A stretch of DNA of 64,000 nucleotides, from the NCBI GenBank assembly GCA_004138175.2, contig RYFE02000017.1, positions 34,754 through 98,753 of the forward strand, written 5' to 3'. The DNA comes from Chloroflexales bacterium ZM16-3 (GTDB lineage Bacteria > Chloroflexota > Chloroflexia > Chloroflexales > Chloroflexaceae). Positions 1 through 10,337 of this stretch are shown here, piece by piece. The position numbers and the translations under genes are program-made. How positions within the stretch are numbered: position 1 is the stretch's first letter; each line of letters starts with the position of its first letter. The notes beneath the pieces are model-generated. The model saw only the letters and a list, made by a program, of their open reading frames with translations, did no database searches and was not told the DNA's origin.

Positions 1-1213
1 GGCGCAGGAATCCGCCGATCCGCGTGACCCGTGGGTCGTCGCGCATCTTAAACAGCGGGCCGTCGGCCTCGTTCAGCGCGTGCAGGTCGGCCTTGCGCGA
101 CTCGGCGTCAGGTACCATCGTGCGGAACTTATAGCAGGCGAAGAGCTGCCCGTCCTTGCCCACCCTGGTTTGGCGAAAGAGGGCCGGCCCGCGCGAGTCG
201 AGCTTGATCGCGATGGCGATCAGCAGGGCGACGGGCAGGATGAACGGCGCGCTGAGAAGGACCAGCCCCACATCGATCAGCCGCTTGATCGCCAGGTTCG
301 CGCCCTTCAGCGAGATCTCCTTGGGGCGCAGCAGGGGCACGCCGCTTAGCTGGAGCATATCGACGCGGTCGAAGCTCAGCTGGTAGAAGTCGGGGGCCAC
401 CTGATAGCCCACCCCCAGGTCGCGGCAGGTCTGAACAAGGTCGGGCATACGCCCCTGCTCCCAGAAGGGCAGCGCGATGATCACCTGCTGCACCTGGTGC
501 TTGGCGATGGCGATCTCCAGATCCTCAACCTGGCCGATATGGCGGTAGATGCGCGGGGCGCGCCCGTTCGACATGATCGGTCGGTCGTTCAGGTAGCCCA
601 CCAGGGCGTAGCCGAGGCCGGGCGAGGCGGCCAGGCCGTTCATCACCTGCTGGCCGAGCCCGGTGCCGCCAACCACCAGCACCCGCTCCTGGGCCACCCC
701 GCGCGACCAGCGCCAGTGGCGGTAGCCGGAGAGCGAGATACGCCAGACGCTCAGCAGCAGAGTGATCGTCGCCCCGGCGAAGACAAAGATCAGGCGCGAG
801 TAGTAGAACGGCTTGTAGAGGAAGACGAAGACGATCAGCAGGGCAATCCCGGTGAGAGTGCTACTCACAATGCTGCTGATCTGGTCGATCAGGCTGATCC
901 GCCGGGCGCTGCGGTAGAGGCCGCGAGCGGCGAAGCGCAACCCAAGCAGCAGCATCAGAGGGAGGATGATCGGCAGGAAGGCCGGGAAGGCGACCGAGTT
1001 TTCGGTTGCGACCTCGAAGACGATCCGGTTGAGCGGCTCAGGCCAGACGGCCATGTAGCGCATCCAGTAGGCGATAGCGAAGCCGATGAGGATCAGCACC
1101 TGATCTGCGAGCATCAGGCCGATGACGGCCATCCGCCGGGATCGTCGGCTGATCCAGCGCGGGGGCTCTACGGCGATCACCGGCCCGACTGGCGGGCGCA
1201 GGCTGCTGTCCAT
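1..1213 (-). CDS. Exopolysaccharide polyprenyl glycosylphosphotransferase (partial, C-terminus off the left edge)
   Basis: Membrane enzyme expected to transfer a sugar-1-phosphate from an NDP-sugar to undecaprenyl phosphate, the first step of an exopolysaccharide repeat unit. About 404 residues are visible. After a short Arg-rich N-terminus come four to five hydrophobic segments (roughly residues 28-160), a Rossmann-like CoA-binding-type region starting VLVVGGTGLG, and the start of the bacterial sugar-transferase domain. Family motifs seen are the amphipathic KRLIDVGLVLLSAPF segment, RVGKDGQLF, YKFRTMVPDAE and KMRDDPRVTRIGGFLR. The start at 1213 has GGAGAAG just upstream. The last part of the catalytic domain lies outside the window. 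It belongs functionally with the exopolysaccharide genes beyond 32 kb, although it lies far from them. Confidence 0.93.
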   Translation of the reverse strand, partial: MDSSLRPPVGPVIAVEPPRWISRRSRRMAVIGLMLADQVLILIGFAIAYWMRYMAVWPEPLNRIVFEVATENSVAFPAFLPIILPLMLLLGLRFAARGLYRSARRISLIDQISSIVSSTLTGIALLIVFVFLYKPFYYSRLIFVFAGATITLLLSVWRISLSGYRHWRWSRGVAQERVLVVGGTGLGQQVMNGLAASPGLGYALVGYLNDRPIMSNGRAPRIYRHIGQVEDLEIAIAKHQVQQVIIALPFWEQGRMPDLVQTCRDLGVGYQVAPDFYQLSFDRVDMLQLSGVPLLRPKEISLKGANLAIKRLIDVGLVLLSAPFILPVALLIAIAIKLDSRGPALFRQTRVGKDGQLFACYKFRTMVPDAESRKADLHALNEADGPLFKMRDDPRVTRIGGFLR

Positions 1214-1340
1214 GGCTTCTCCATGTGCCCGATAGGATGATAGGCGTGTGACAGTAGCGTCTACACGCCCGCATGGGCCATCGGCGTGGATTGTACCACA
1301 CTGCACAGGGTCGGCCGCCATACGCCCTGAGGCGTCCGGT

Positions 1341-1487
1341 TTAGCGCTTGGGGAGGGGGTCGGCGCCGGTTGAGGAGCTCGCATTGGCCGGGTGCCTGGC
1401 CGTGTCGCTGCGGTGCTCGACGTACATCGATATCCCGGGCGCGGCGGCAATGAGCAGCATGAGAACAAGTAGGCTGAGCCAGAGCAT
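1341..1487 (-). CDS. Small single-pass membrane protein candidate (48 aa)
   Basis: A short reading frame encoding MLWLSLLVLMLLIAAAPG followed by a polar tail of about 30 residues (SMYVEHRSDTARHP and onward). One N-terminal hydrophobic helix makes it look like a small membrane or secreted protein. GGAGAG lies about five bases before the ATG, a good ribosome-binding site. It lies upstream of the sugar transferase on the same strand, about 130 bp away. I recognise no family. The ribosome-binding site and the hydrophobic-then-polar pattern are the only support, so it may be spurious. Confidence 0.4.
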   Translation of the reverse strand: MLWLSLLVLMLLIAAAPGISMYVEHRSDTARHPANASSSTGADPLPKR

Positions 1488-1689
1488 GAGACTCTCCAAT
1501 AATCCGTATGAGGGTACACGCTACCCACGGCTACGGTACGCAGCGGATTAAGCTACTGTGTCTGTAGCAACTCGTGGGCCACGCCGTGATCTGCTCGCAT
1601 CGTTGGGATGCGTGATATCCTACCATATGTTACCCCCCGCTGCGCTGAAGGTCATCGCTGGCGGGGTGATATGTAGCTGATACGGGTCT

Positions 1690-1848
<159 letters not shown>

Positions 1849-1851
1849 TTG

Positions 1852-1860
1852 TGCTATTAT
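1852..1860 (+). promoter_or_regulatory. Extended -10 promoter element (TGC-TATTAT)
   Basis: TGCTATTAT lies 41 bases before the start at 1901, just after the word-repeat. The TG motif one base ahead of the -10 hexamer marks an extended -10 site; no good -35 is seen because the repeat occupies that position. The identical nonamer occurs at 39721 before another gene. Confidence 0.5.
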
Positions 1861-1900
1861 TCACACACTATGTATTGCAGATCGCGTGAGGAGGTGCCCG

Positions 1901-2389
1901 ATGAGCGAGCCGCCCCGTGACGAGCGCAACCGTGAGGAGGAGCACAACAGCCACCCGCTGCGCCGGGTGACGCAGCGCACCTTCGAGAGCCTGATCGACC
2001 AGCACGTCCGCGCGGCCGAGGAGGCCGGCGAGTTCCGCGACCTGCCCGGCGCCGGCAAGCCGCTCAGCCTTGACAGCGACGACCAGGTGCCCGAAGATCT
2101 GCGCACCGGATTCCGCATGCTCAAGAACGCCGGCTACGCCCCGCCATGGATCGAGCTCCAGAAGAGCATCCGTGAGGAGCAGGAGCGCCTGGCCGCATGG
2201 CTCGCCCAGTCGAATCGCCGCTGGCCCGCGCTCGGCCCGACTGAGCGCGACCAGCTGCGCGCCGAGTATGAGCAGCGCCTGCGCGACCTCAACAAGCAGA
2301 TCTCCAGCTATAATCTGACCGCGCCGCCCGTCGCCGGTCAGCTCCCGCTGCTCCAGCCCTGGCGGGAATTGCGGAAGCTCGGTGAGTGA
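1901..2389 (+). CDS. DUF1992 (DnaJ-homologue subfamily C28 conserved domain) protein
   Basis: A 162-residue cytoplasmic protein. The central part carries the DUF1992 signature: a FESLIDQHVRAAEEAGEF helix, then DLPGAGKPLSL and a helix around NAGYAPPWIELQKSI. This domain is found in bacterial YdbL/DjlC-like proteins and in the human DNAJC28 C-terminal region; its biochemical function is not established. The rest is charged and helical. GAGGAGG lies a few bases before the ATG at 1901, and this start removes an upstream stretch that would translate the word-repeat. The stop is 54 bp from nadE, with a small GC-rich hairpin at 2400-2422 between them. Confidence 0.85.
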   Translation: MSEPPRDERNREEEHNSHPLRRVTQRTFESLIDQHVRAAEEAGEFRDLPGAGKPLSLDSDDQVPEDLRTGFRMLKNAGYAPPWIELQKSIREEQERLAAWLAQSNRRWPALGPTERDQLRAEYEQRLRDLNKQISSYNLTAPPVAGQLPLLQPWRELRKLGE

Positions 2390-2399
2390 GGGAGGGTTT

Positions 2400-2422
2400 C
2401 AGGGAGGGCACAGCCCTCCCTG
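2400..2422 (+). terminator. Hairpin between DUF1992 gene and nadE
   Basis: CAGGGAGGG and CCCTCCCTG arms enclose a short loop. There is no clear T-run, so it may be a weak terminator or another repeat-derived stem; a similar GGGAGG/CCCTCC stem occurs near 44520-44555 ahead of another gene. Confidence 0.4.
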
Positions 2423-2443
2423 GCCCTCACCTTCGAGGACAGG

Positions 2444-4494
<2,051 letters not shown>

Positions 4495-4495
<1 letters not shown>

Positions 4496-4553
4496 ATTGC
4501 AGATTGCAGATTGATACCGGCAATCTGCAATCTGCAATCTGCAATCTGCAACT
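4495..4553. repeat. GCAGATT word-repeat palindrome
   Basis: Copies of GCAGATT are followed by inverted AATCTGC copies, filling the whole gap between the nadE stop and the next start codon. It should fold into a hairpin in RNA. The same word makes the palindromes at 7813-7876 and 10300-10326. Confidence 0.85.
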
Positions 4554-4556
4554 CAC

Positions 4557-4910
4557 ATGCAAAAGATTATCTTCATCCTGATGCTACTCACCCTCGCCGC
4601 CTGCGGGGCCGCCGCCGCGCCGCCCGACCCGGTGGCCGCAGGCGGACGCGTGTTCACCATCCAGTGCGGCGGCTGCCACGCCATCTCGGATATCGGCTCC
4701 GCCGCCCTCGGCCCGCGACTCGACGCGATGGTCGCCCGCGCCAACGCCACCACAGACCCGGCGGCATGGCTGCGCCTATCGATCACCCAGCCGGCCGCCG
4801 AGATCTCGCCCGGCTACCGGCCCGGCCTGATGCCGATCAGCTATGGCCAGGGACTGCGGCCCGATGAGATCGACGCACTGGTGGCGTATATGTTGAAGGT
4901 GGGCGGCTAA
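4557..4910 (+). CDS. Small c-type cytochrome lipoprotein
   Basis: A 117-residue exported mono-haem cytochrome c. The N-terminal signal ends in a lipobox (LAAC, lipidated Cys16), so it should be anchored on the outer face of the membrane. The haem-binding CGGCH motif is at residues 37-41 and the likely distal Met ligand is M92 in GLMPISYG, near the C-terminal helix typical of class I cytochromes. It would carry electrons for a membrane redox complex, but no such complex is encoded nearby. It converges with the ABC gene at 4912, leaving one base between the two stops. Confidence 0.88.
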   Translation: MQKIIFILMLLTLAACGAAAAPPDPVAAGGRVFTIQCGGCHAISDIGSAALGPRLDAMVARANATTDPAAWLRLSITQPAAEISPGYRPGLMPISYGQGLRPDEIDALVAYMLKVGG

Positions 4911-4911
4911 A

Positions 4912-6468
4912 TCAGTGACTCAGTGACTCAGTGCTCGCCCCAGCCATGAGCAGTCCGATTCGCTCGGGGTCAGCCTCGGCGCGGGGCATGATCGCCGCGA
5001 TCTCGCCGTCGTGGATAACCGCGATCCGGTCGGCCAGGGCTAGGATCTCGTCCAGGTCCTCGGAGATCAGCAGGACGGCCCCGCCGCGCGCGCGCATGTC
5101 GAGCAGCAGCCGGTGGATGTAGGCGGTCGCGCCGATATCCACGCCTCGGGTGGGCTGGGCGGCGATCAGCACCCTCGGCTCGCGGGCCAGCTCGCGGGCC
5201 ATGATCACCTTCTGGATGTTGCCGCCAGAGAGGCTCTTGATCGGCGTCTGCGGGCCGGGCGTCTTCACCGCGAAGCGGGTGATCAGCTCGCGGCAGACCG
5301 TGCTGACCCGCGCGGTGTCCAGAAACGGGCCGCGCGCGTAGGGCGGCCGGGTGTGGTCGCGCAGGATCAGGTTCTCCTCGACGCTGAAGTCCATGATCGC
5401 CCCGTCGCGCATGCGCTCCTCGGGGATGTAGCTTAGCCCGGCCGCCATGCGCTCGCCCGGCCCGCCGACAAGCGGCGCGCCGCCGAGGCTGATCTCGCCC
5501 GCGCTGGACGGGCGCAGCCCGGCGATCACATCGGCCAGCTCGCGCTGCCCGTTGCCCGAGACACCGGCCAACCCGAGGATCTCGCCGGGGCTCAGCTCGA
5601 AGCTCACCTCGCGCAGGGCCGGGCCGCCCGCGCCGGCGGAGGAGCTCAGGCCGCGCACCTGGAGCAGCGGCGGGCCGACGGGCACGGGGGCGCGGTCCTC
5701 GGCGTGGGGCGCGGCGATCTCGCGGCCCACCATGAGGCGGGCCAGCTCGCCCCGGCTCATCCCCGCCGTGGGGAAGGTGCCGACCTGACGGCCATCGCGC
5801 AGCACCGTCACCCGGTCACACAGCGCCAGCACCTCGCGCAGCTTATGCGAGATAAAGATCAGGGCGCGGCCCTCCTCGCGCATCTGGCGCAGCATGCGGA
5901 AGAGGTCGTCGGCCTCCTGGGGCGTCAGCACGGCGGTGGGCTCATCGAGCACCAGCAGGTCGGCCCCCCGGTAGAGCGCCTTGATGATCTCGACGCGCTG
6001 CTGCTCGCCCACCGAGAGCCGCGACACCTCGGCGCGCGGGTCGACGCGCAGGCCGTAGCTGGCGGCCAGCCTCTCAACCTTCGCGGCCACCACGTCCAGG
6101 TCGAGGCGCATCCCGCGCGAGGACTTCAGGCCCAGGGCGACATTCTCGGCCACCGTCAGGCTAGGCACCAGCATAAAGTGCTGGTGGATCATGCCGATCC
6201 CGCGCGCGATCGCGTCCTGCGGCGAGCTGATCGTCACCGGCTGGCCGTTGAGCAGGATCTGGCCATCGTCGGGCTGGTAGAGCCCGTAGATAATCTTCAT
6301 CAGGGTGCTCTTGCCGGCCCCGTTCTCGCCCAGCAGGGCGTGAACCTCACCGGCGCGCACCTCAAAGCTGACCCGGTTGTTGGCCACCACGCCGGGGAAG
6401 CGCTTGGTGATGTTGAACAGCTCCAGCGAGCTGATCGTCGGCGCGGCCTGTTGCGCGGCAGCGACCAT
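4912..6468 (-). CDS. BMP-type ABC transporter, double ATP-binding subunit
   Basis: Energises uptake of a nucleoside-like or similar solute. The 518-residue protein has two ATPase halves. The first has Walker A GENGAGKST at 48-56 and the signature LSVGEQQRVEI. The second has the degenerate Walker A GVSGNGQREL usual in this family, the signature LSGGNIQKV and QPTRGVDIGA. This matches RbsA/NupO-type fused ATPases. I chose the start at 6468 because GGAGGGGAGT stands directly before it; a longer frame to 6651 only translates a hairpin repeat. Last gene of a minus-strand operon (two permeases, binding lipoprotein, ATPase). Its last residues (ESLSH) are encoded by a CTGAGTCA word-repeat. Confidence 0.93.
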   Translation of the reverse strand: MVAAAQQAAPTISSLELFNITKRFPGVVANNRVSFEVRAGEVHALLGENGAGKSTLMKIIYGLYQPDDGQILLNGQPVTISSPQDAIARGIGMIHQHFMLVPSLTVAENVALGLKSSRGMRLDLDVVAAKVERLAASYGLRVDPRAEVSRLSVGEQQRVEIIKALYRGADLLVLDEPTAVLTPQEADDLFRMLRQMREEGRALIFISHKLREVLALCDRVTVLRDGRQVGTFPTAGMSRGELARLMVGREIAAPHAEDRAPVPVGPPLLQVRGLSSSAGAGGPALREVSFELSPGEILGLAGVSGNGQRELADVIAGLRPSSAGEISLGGAPLVGGPGERMAAGLSYIPEERMRDGAIMDFSVEENLILRDHTRPPYARGPFLDTARVSTVCRELITRFAVKTPGPQTPIKSLSGGNIQKVIMARELAREPRVLIAAQPTRGVDIGATAYIHRLLLDMRARGGAVLLISEDLDEILALADRIAVIHDGEIAAIMPRAEADPERIGLLMAGASTESLSH

Positions 6469-6504
6469 ACTCCCCTCCAAGATATGCTTTTGTCTCGCTG
6501 TGGC

Positions 6505-6660
6505 ACCCGCAGCGGGGGTTTGGGGGTGGCTTCGCCACCCCCAAGAATCTTTTTTTGGTGGTATGTGGCGGCTTCGCCGCCACATACCACCAAAAAGCCA
6601 GGTCTGGGGCGCAGCCCCAGGGCCTGCCGTTAGGGACGCAGCGCGCTGCATCCCTACGGC
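6505..6660 (-). repeat. Multi-hairpin intergenic element, copy A (terminator-like)
   Basis: Read on the minus strand, right after the lipoprotein stop, come: a stem around the stop codon (6626-6660), CTGGGGC/GCCCCAG (6604-6620), a long stem with arms TTTTTGGTGGTATGTGGC and its complement (about 6550-6597), then GGGGGTGGC/GCCACCCCC. The A/T-rich base of the long stem gives a T-run, so it could terminate. Copy B at 16600-16700 keeps the architecture with different but still complementary stem bases. It sits between the binding protein and the ATPase of one operon. Confidence 0.75.
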
Positions 6661-7754
6661 AGGGCTTTGATCGTCCCGTCGCTGATGCCCTTGATCGCGG
6701 CCTCGGCGGCCGCCTTGATCTCGGGCGAGACCCCGGTGTAGCCCGGGTTGAAGGCGATCTTCAGCCCGCCGTTGGCCAGGGTCAGGTTGTAGGCGGTGCC
6801 GCCGTAGGTGCCGGCGTTGATCTTGGCGAACATGTCCTTCAGGGTGCTGTCCCAGTCGTAGACCTGGGTGGCCACCACCAGCTCAGGGGCCAGCGAGCTC
6901 TGGTCGGACTGGGTGCCGAGCCAGGGGATGCCCTTATCCTTGGCGATGCCGATCGCGCCCACCACCTGCTGGGCCGAGCCGGTCAGCACATCGGCGCCGG
7001 CGGCGATCTCGGTGCTGGCGGCCTCGGCGGCCTTGGCGGTGTCGCCGAAGGAGCCGGTGTAGATCTTGTTCACGCTGGCGGCGGGGTTGGTGGCCATAGC
7101 CCCGGCCGTAAAGCCGTCGATGTAGGTCTTGGCGTCGCCGGCCTCGACCGGCCCAATCACACCGATTGTGCCCGACTTCGAGAGCATCGCCGCGATCACA
7201 CCGTTAATGTAGCCGCCCTCCTCCGCCTTCGCGTTGTAGGCGAAGATGTTCTTCAGGCCAGCGCTCTCGCCAGCGTCGGTGGCCGTGCCCCAGGCGAAGG
7301 CCGTCTCGGGGAAGTCTGCGGCCACCTCAAAGAGCGAGGTGCCGTACTGCGTGCCGTGGGCGATCACCAGCTTATTCCCGCTGCTGGCGTAGTCGCGGAT
7401 GGCCGCCGCCGCATCGGTCACGTTGAACATGTTCTCCGAGTAGGAGATCGTCATCGCCGACTCGCCGCCCATCTCGGTCTGGATGGCCTTCAGGGCATCG
7501 TACATCGACTGGCTCCAGGCCAGGTCGGTAATGCCGCTGGGCATAACGATCGCCACCTTAAACGGCTCGGTGGCGGCGGCCGCAGTCGGGGCCTCGGCGG
7601 CGGCGGCCGTCGGCTCGGCGGTGGGGGCATCTGCAGCCGCAGTCGCGGCCTCGGTGGCGGCGGCAGTGGGCGCGGCCGGCGCGGCCGGCGCGCCGCCGCA
7701 GGCAGTCAGCAGCAGCGAAAGGGACAGGGCGATCAGGGCCAGGGTGCGTCGCAT
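6654..7754 (-). CDS. BMP family ABC transporter substrate-binding lipoprotein
   Basis: A 366-residue exported solute-binding protein of the basic membrane protein (BmpA/Med/PnrA) class, the receptor of nucleoside-type importers. The signal peptide MRRTLALIALSLSLLLTAC places the lipidated Cys at residue 19. A low-complexity Ala/Thr/Glu/Pro linker of about 45 residues follows, then the BMP fold with motifs such as VAIVMPSGITDLAWSQSMYD and WLGTQSDQSS. GAGGAGTTATC precedes the ATG. The linker and lipid anchor suit a monoderm-like or thin-walled surface. It is the third gene of the four-gene operon; the exact ligand cannot be told from sequence alone. Confidence 0.93.
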   Translation of the reverse strand: MRRTLALIALSLSLLLTACGGAPAAPAAPTAAATEAATAAADAPTAEPTAAAAEAPTAAAATEPFKVAIVMPSGITDLAWSQSMYDALKAIQTEMGGESAMTISYSENMFNVTDAAAAIRDYASSGNKLVIAHGTQYGTSLFEVAADFPETAFAWGTATDAGESAGLKNIFAYNAKAEEGGYINGVIAAMLSKSGTIGVIGPVEAGDAKTYIDGFTAGAMATNPAASVNKIYTGSFGDTAKAAEAASTEIAAGADVLTGSAQQVVGAIGIAKDKGIPWLGTQSDQSSLAPELVVATQVYDWDSTLKDMFAKINAGTYGGTAYNLTLANGGLKIAFNPGYTGVSPEIKAAAEAAIKGISDGTIKALP

Positions 7755-7812
7755 GATAACTCCTCTATACGCTATAACCAGGTGCGCCGGCGACGCTGAC
7801 GGACGCGCTATT

Positions 7813-7876
7813 GATTGCAGATTGTCGATGGCAGATTGCAGATCGATCTGCAATCTGCCATCGACAATCTGCAATC
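7813..7876. repeat. Perfect 64-bp palindrome built from GCAGATT words
   Basis: Two 32-base arms are exact reverse complements with no loop, meeting at GATC|GATC. The element starts one base outside the permease stop codon at 7878 and ends about 58 bp before the lipoprotein start. RNA from either strand would form a 30-bp hairpin. Confidence 0.9.
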
Positions 7877-7877
7877 C

Positions 7878-8807
7878 TCACGCCCCTCGGGTGAAGGGCT
7901 TGGTGAGGGCAGAGGGCTGACCGGCCCGGCGGTTGGAGACAGCCAGGGCCAGGATGGTCAGCAGGTAGGGCAGCATCACCGCCAGGTCCGAGGGCAGGCC
8001 GACGCCGGTGACCTGGAGCCAGAGCTGGAGCGCGCTGACGAAGCTGAAGAGCAGCACGCCGAGCAGCACGCCCACCGGACGCCAGCCGCCGAAGTAGACC
8101 AGGGCCACGGCGATGAAGCCGATCCCGCCGGTGAGGTTCTCCTGAAAGATGTTCAGGGCCGAGATCGAGAGCGAGGCCCCGCCGACGCCAGCCAGCAGCC
8201 CGCCGATGGTGGCGGTGGCGTAGCGCACGGCGGCCACCGGCACGCCTAGCGCGTCGGCGGCCTGCGGGTTGTCGCCCACGGCGCGGATGTTCAGCCCCCA
8301 GGTGGTACGGTTGAGCACATAGGCCGCCAGGGGCACCAGGGCGAAGGCCGCGTAGACCATAACCGAGTGCGTGAACAGGGACGGCCCGATGCCGGGGATG
8401 CTGCCGAGTAGCGGTAGCGGCACCTCGGGGAAGCCGCTCACGCTCTGCACCGTGCCCAGGGTGAGCTTAAACAGCAGGCTGGAGAGCCCCAGCCCAAACA
8501 GGTACATGCCGATCCCGCTGATCCCCTGCTCGGCCCGGAAGGTCACGCTGACCAGTGCCATCATCAGGCCGAGCAGCGCCCCTGCCAGGGCGGCGGCCAG
8601 CACCCCGCCGAGCAGGCTGCCGGTGGTGAAGACCACATAGAAGCCGACGTAGGCGCCCATCAGCATCATGCCCTCGACGCCCAGGTTCAGCAGCCCCGAG
8701 CGCTGCCCGAGGGTCTCGCCGATCGCGGCGTAGAGGTAGGGCGTCGCCAGGCGGATCATCGAGTGCAGGACGCCGAGCAGGGTTCCGATTGTGAGAAGTT
8801 GTTCCAT
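7878..8807 (-). CDS. BMP-type ABC transporter permease (NupQ-like)
   Basis: A 309-residue polytopic membrane protein of the BPD_transp_2 family, one of the two permeases of the importer. It has about eight to ten hydrophobic segments. The family motif GQRSGLLNLGVEGMMLMGA lies near residues 34-52, and NIRAVGDNPQAADALGV is in a cytoplasmic loop that contacts the ATPase. The start MEQLLTIGTLLGVLHSM has no strong ribosome-binding site. It lies 75 bp downstream of the partner permease, with the small inverted repeat at 8839-8866 between them. Confidence 0.93.
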   Translation of the reverse strand: MEQLLTIGTLLGVLHSMIRLATPYLYAAIGETLGQRSGLLNLGVEGMMLMGAYVGFYVVFTTGSLLGGVLAAALAGALLGLMMALVSVTFRAEQGISGIGMYLFGLGLSSLLFKLTLGTVQSVSGFPEVPLPLLGSIPGIGPSLFTHSVMVYAAFALVPLAAYVLNRTTWGLNIRAVGDNPQAADALGVPVAAVRYATATIGGLLAGVGGASLSISALNIFQENLTGGIGFIAVALVYFGGWRPVGVLLGVLLFSFVSALQLWLQVTGVGLPSDLAVMLPYLLTILALAVSNRRAGQPSALTKPFTRGA

Positions 8808-8838
8808 GTGTTGATAGCCGATAGCCGATGTGGCGACT

Positions 8839-8866
8839 CCCCTCTCCCGCCGCAGCGGGAGAGGGG
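8839..8866. repeat. Short GC-rich inverted repeat
   Basis: CCCCTCTCCCGC and GCGGGAGAGGGG flank four bases, a 12-bp stem in the 75-bp gap between the two permease genes. It is another example of a hairpin placed between genes of one operon. Confidence 0.7.
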
Positions 8867-8882
8867 CCGGGGGTGAGGGCCT

Positions 8883-10043
8883 TCAGAGATCCGGCGTGAG
8901 CTGCGGGTCGAGCGGGCCGCCCTCGGCCTCGCGGGCTGTCGGGCGCGCGGCCTCGCTCTGGCGACGGGCGGCGCGGCGCTGGGTGGCGTAGGTGCTGCTC
9001 ACCACCATCAGCACGACCAGCCCGTTGAGCGCCGTGATCAGGGCGGCGGGCACCTGCACCGTGCGCTGCATCTGGTCGGCCCCCACCAGCAGGCCGCCGA
9101 AGAGCACGGCCGCCGGGATGGCCCCGATCGGATGCAGGCCGCCGAACAGGGCCACCACGATCCCGCTGAAGCCGTAGCCGCCGGAGATGCCCTCGACCAC
9201 CCGGTGGTGGACGCCCATCACCTCGACGGCGCCGGCCAGCCCGCAGAGGCAGCCGCTGAGCACCATGCTCGTGGCAGTGATCGTGGCCACCGGGATACCG
9301 GCGTAGCGCGCCGCCGAGGGGCTAAGGCCCACGGCGCGGATGCGGTAGCCCAGGGTGGTGCGCCAGAGCAGCAGGGCCACCACGACAGCCAGCACAAGCG
9401 CCAGGATAAAGCCAGCGTGGAAGAGCGTGCGCGGCACCAGCCGCACGATCCATGCCGCCTCGGGCAGCGCCGCCGACTGCGGGATGTTCGTGCCCGCCGC
9501 GACCTGGGCCGGGTCGAGCATGGGGCCGCGCAGCAGGTAGTTCATCAGCTGCACGGCGATCGCGTTCATCATCACCGTGCTGAGGATCTCGTTCACGTCG
9601 AGGCGGGCCTTGAGCAGGCCGGGCACCAGGCCCCACAGCCCGCCGGCCAGCGCCCCGGCCAGCGCGGTGATCGGCAGCAGCAGCCAGCCCGGCAGCTCGC
9701 GCAGGGCCAGCGAGCAGGCCGTGGCCGCCAGCGCCCCCACCACCAGCTGGCCCTCGCCGCCGATGTTGATCACCTGCGCCCGGAAGGCGATGATCACCCC
9801 CAGGCCGACCAGCAGCAGCGGCGTGGCCTTCGCCAGGGTCTGCGTGATCCCGGAGAGGCTGCCGAACGCGCCGCGAAACATGGCCCCGTAGGCCAGAGCG
9901 GGGTTCTTCCCGAGCAGGAGCAGCACCAGGGCGCCCACAAGCAGGGCGGCCACCACAGCGCCAAGGGGCAGGAGCGCGTCGACAACGACGGCGCCTGTAC
10001 GGCGGATTGTGCCTCGGTTCGGGGAGGCGGGGGTTCGTGTCAT
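8883..10043 (-). CDS. BMP-type ABC transporter permease (NupP-like)
   Basis: First gene of the importer operon, a polytopic membrane protein of about 386 residues (BPD_transp_2). It has an N-terminal tail, a first membrane helix at about 20-45, and family motifs TPLLLVGLGVIIAFRAQVIN, NIGGEGQLVVGALAA, NEILSTVMMNAIA and RAVGLSPSAARYAGI. The C-terminal tail is polar. The ATG at 10043 lacks a clear ribosome-binding site; a GTG or other codon ten residues upstream is possible. The permease-permease-lipoprotein-ATPase order is reversed from the common lipoprotein-ATPase-permease-permease order. Confidence 0.92.
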   Translation of the reverse strand: MTRTPASPNRGTIRRTGAVVVDALLPLGAVVAALLVGALVLLLLGKNPALAYGAMFRGAFGSLSGITQTLAKATPLLLVGLGVIIAFRAQVINIGGEGQLVVGALAATACSLALRELPGWLLLPITALAGALAGGLWGLVPGLLKARLDVNEILSTVMMNAIAVQLMNYLLRGPMLDPAQVAAGTNIPQSAALPEAAWIVRLVPRTLFHAGFILALVLAVVVALLLWRTTLGYRIRAVGLSPSAARYAGIPVATITATSMVLSGCLCGLAGAVEVMGVHHRVVEGISGGYGFSGIVVALFGGLHPIGAIPAAVLFGGLLVGADQMQRTVQVPAALITALNGLVVLMVVSSTYATQRRAARRQSEAARPTAREAEGGPLDPQLTPDL

Positions 10044-10159
10044 GTGTCTTCTATCACAATCCTGAGATCTCACCCCATTCTAGGGCCAGTCTGTCCGTTG
10101 TCCATCGGAAGACATGTCTAAAAAGACGGATGGGATTTCTGGTGGTTTGTGCTAACTTG

Positions 10160-10326
10160 GCTGACCAACGACCAACGACCAACGGCGGGATCTATTCGTC
10201 GTTGGTCGTTGGTTGTTGGTCGTTCGTCGTTCGTCGTTCGCCGTATCCTCCCTCCCCTCCTCAGCGGTACATATGCGAGGCATTGGCGCATAGCCTGCGC
10301 CCAATCTGCAATCTGCAATCTGCAAT
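10160..10326. repeat. CCAACGA / CGTTGGT word-repeat, then GCAATCT words
   Basis: Four CCAACGA words are followed by inverted GTTGGTCGTT and then TCGTTCGTCG copies, and, next to the comM start, three direct copies of AATCTGC. The 10044-10337 gap holds these repeats and no gene that I can support; a promoter for comM is not obvious. Confidence 0.8.
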
Positions 10327-10337
10327 CGGAGTGTCAC

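Noticed and set aside
7813..7876. Origin of replication or phage attachment site
   Set aside because: The 64-bp palindrome has no DnaA-box cluster, AT-rich stretch or integrase nearby and shares its words with other intergenic repeats.
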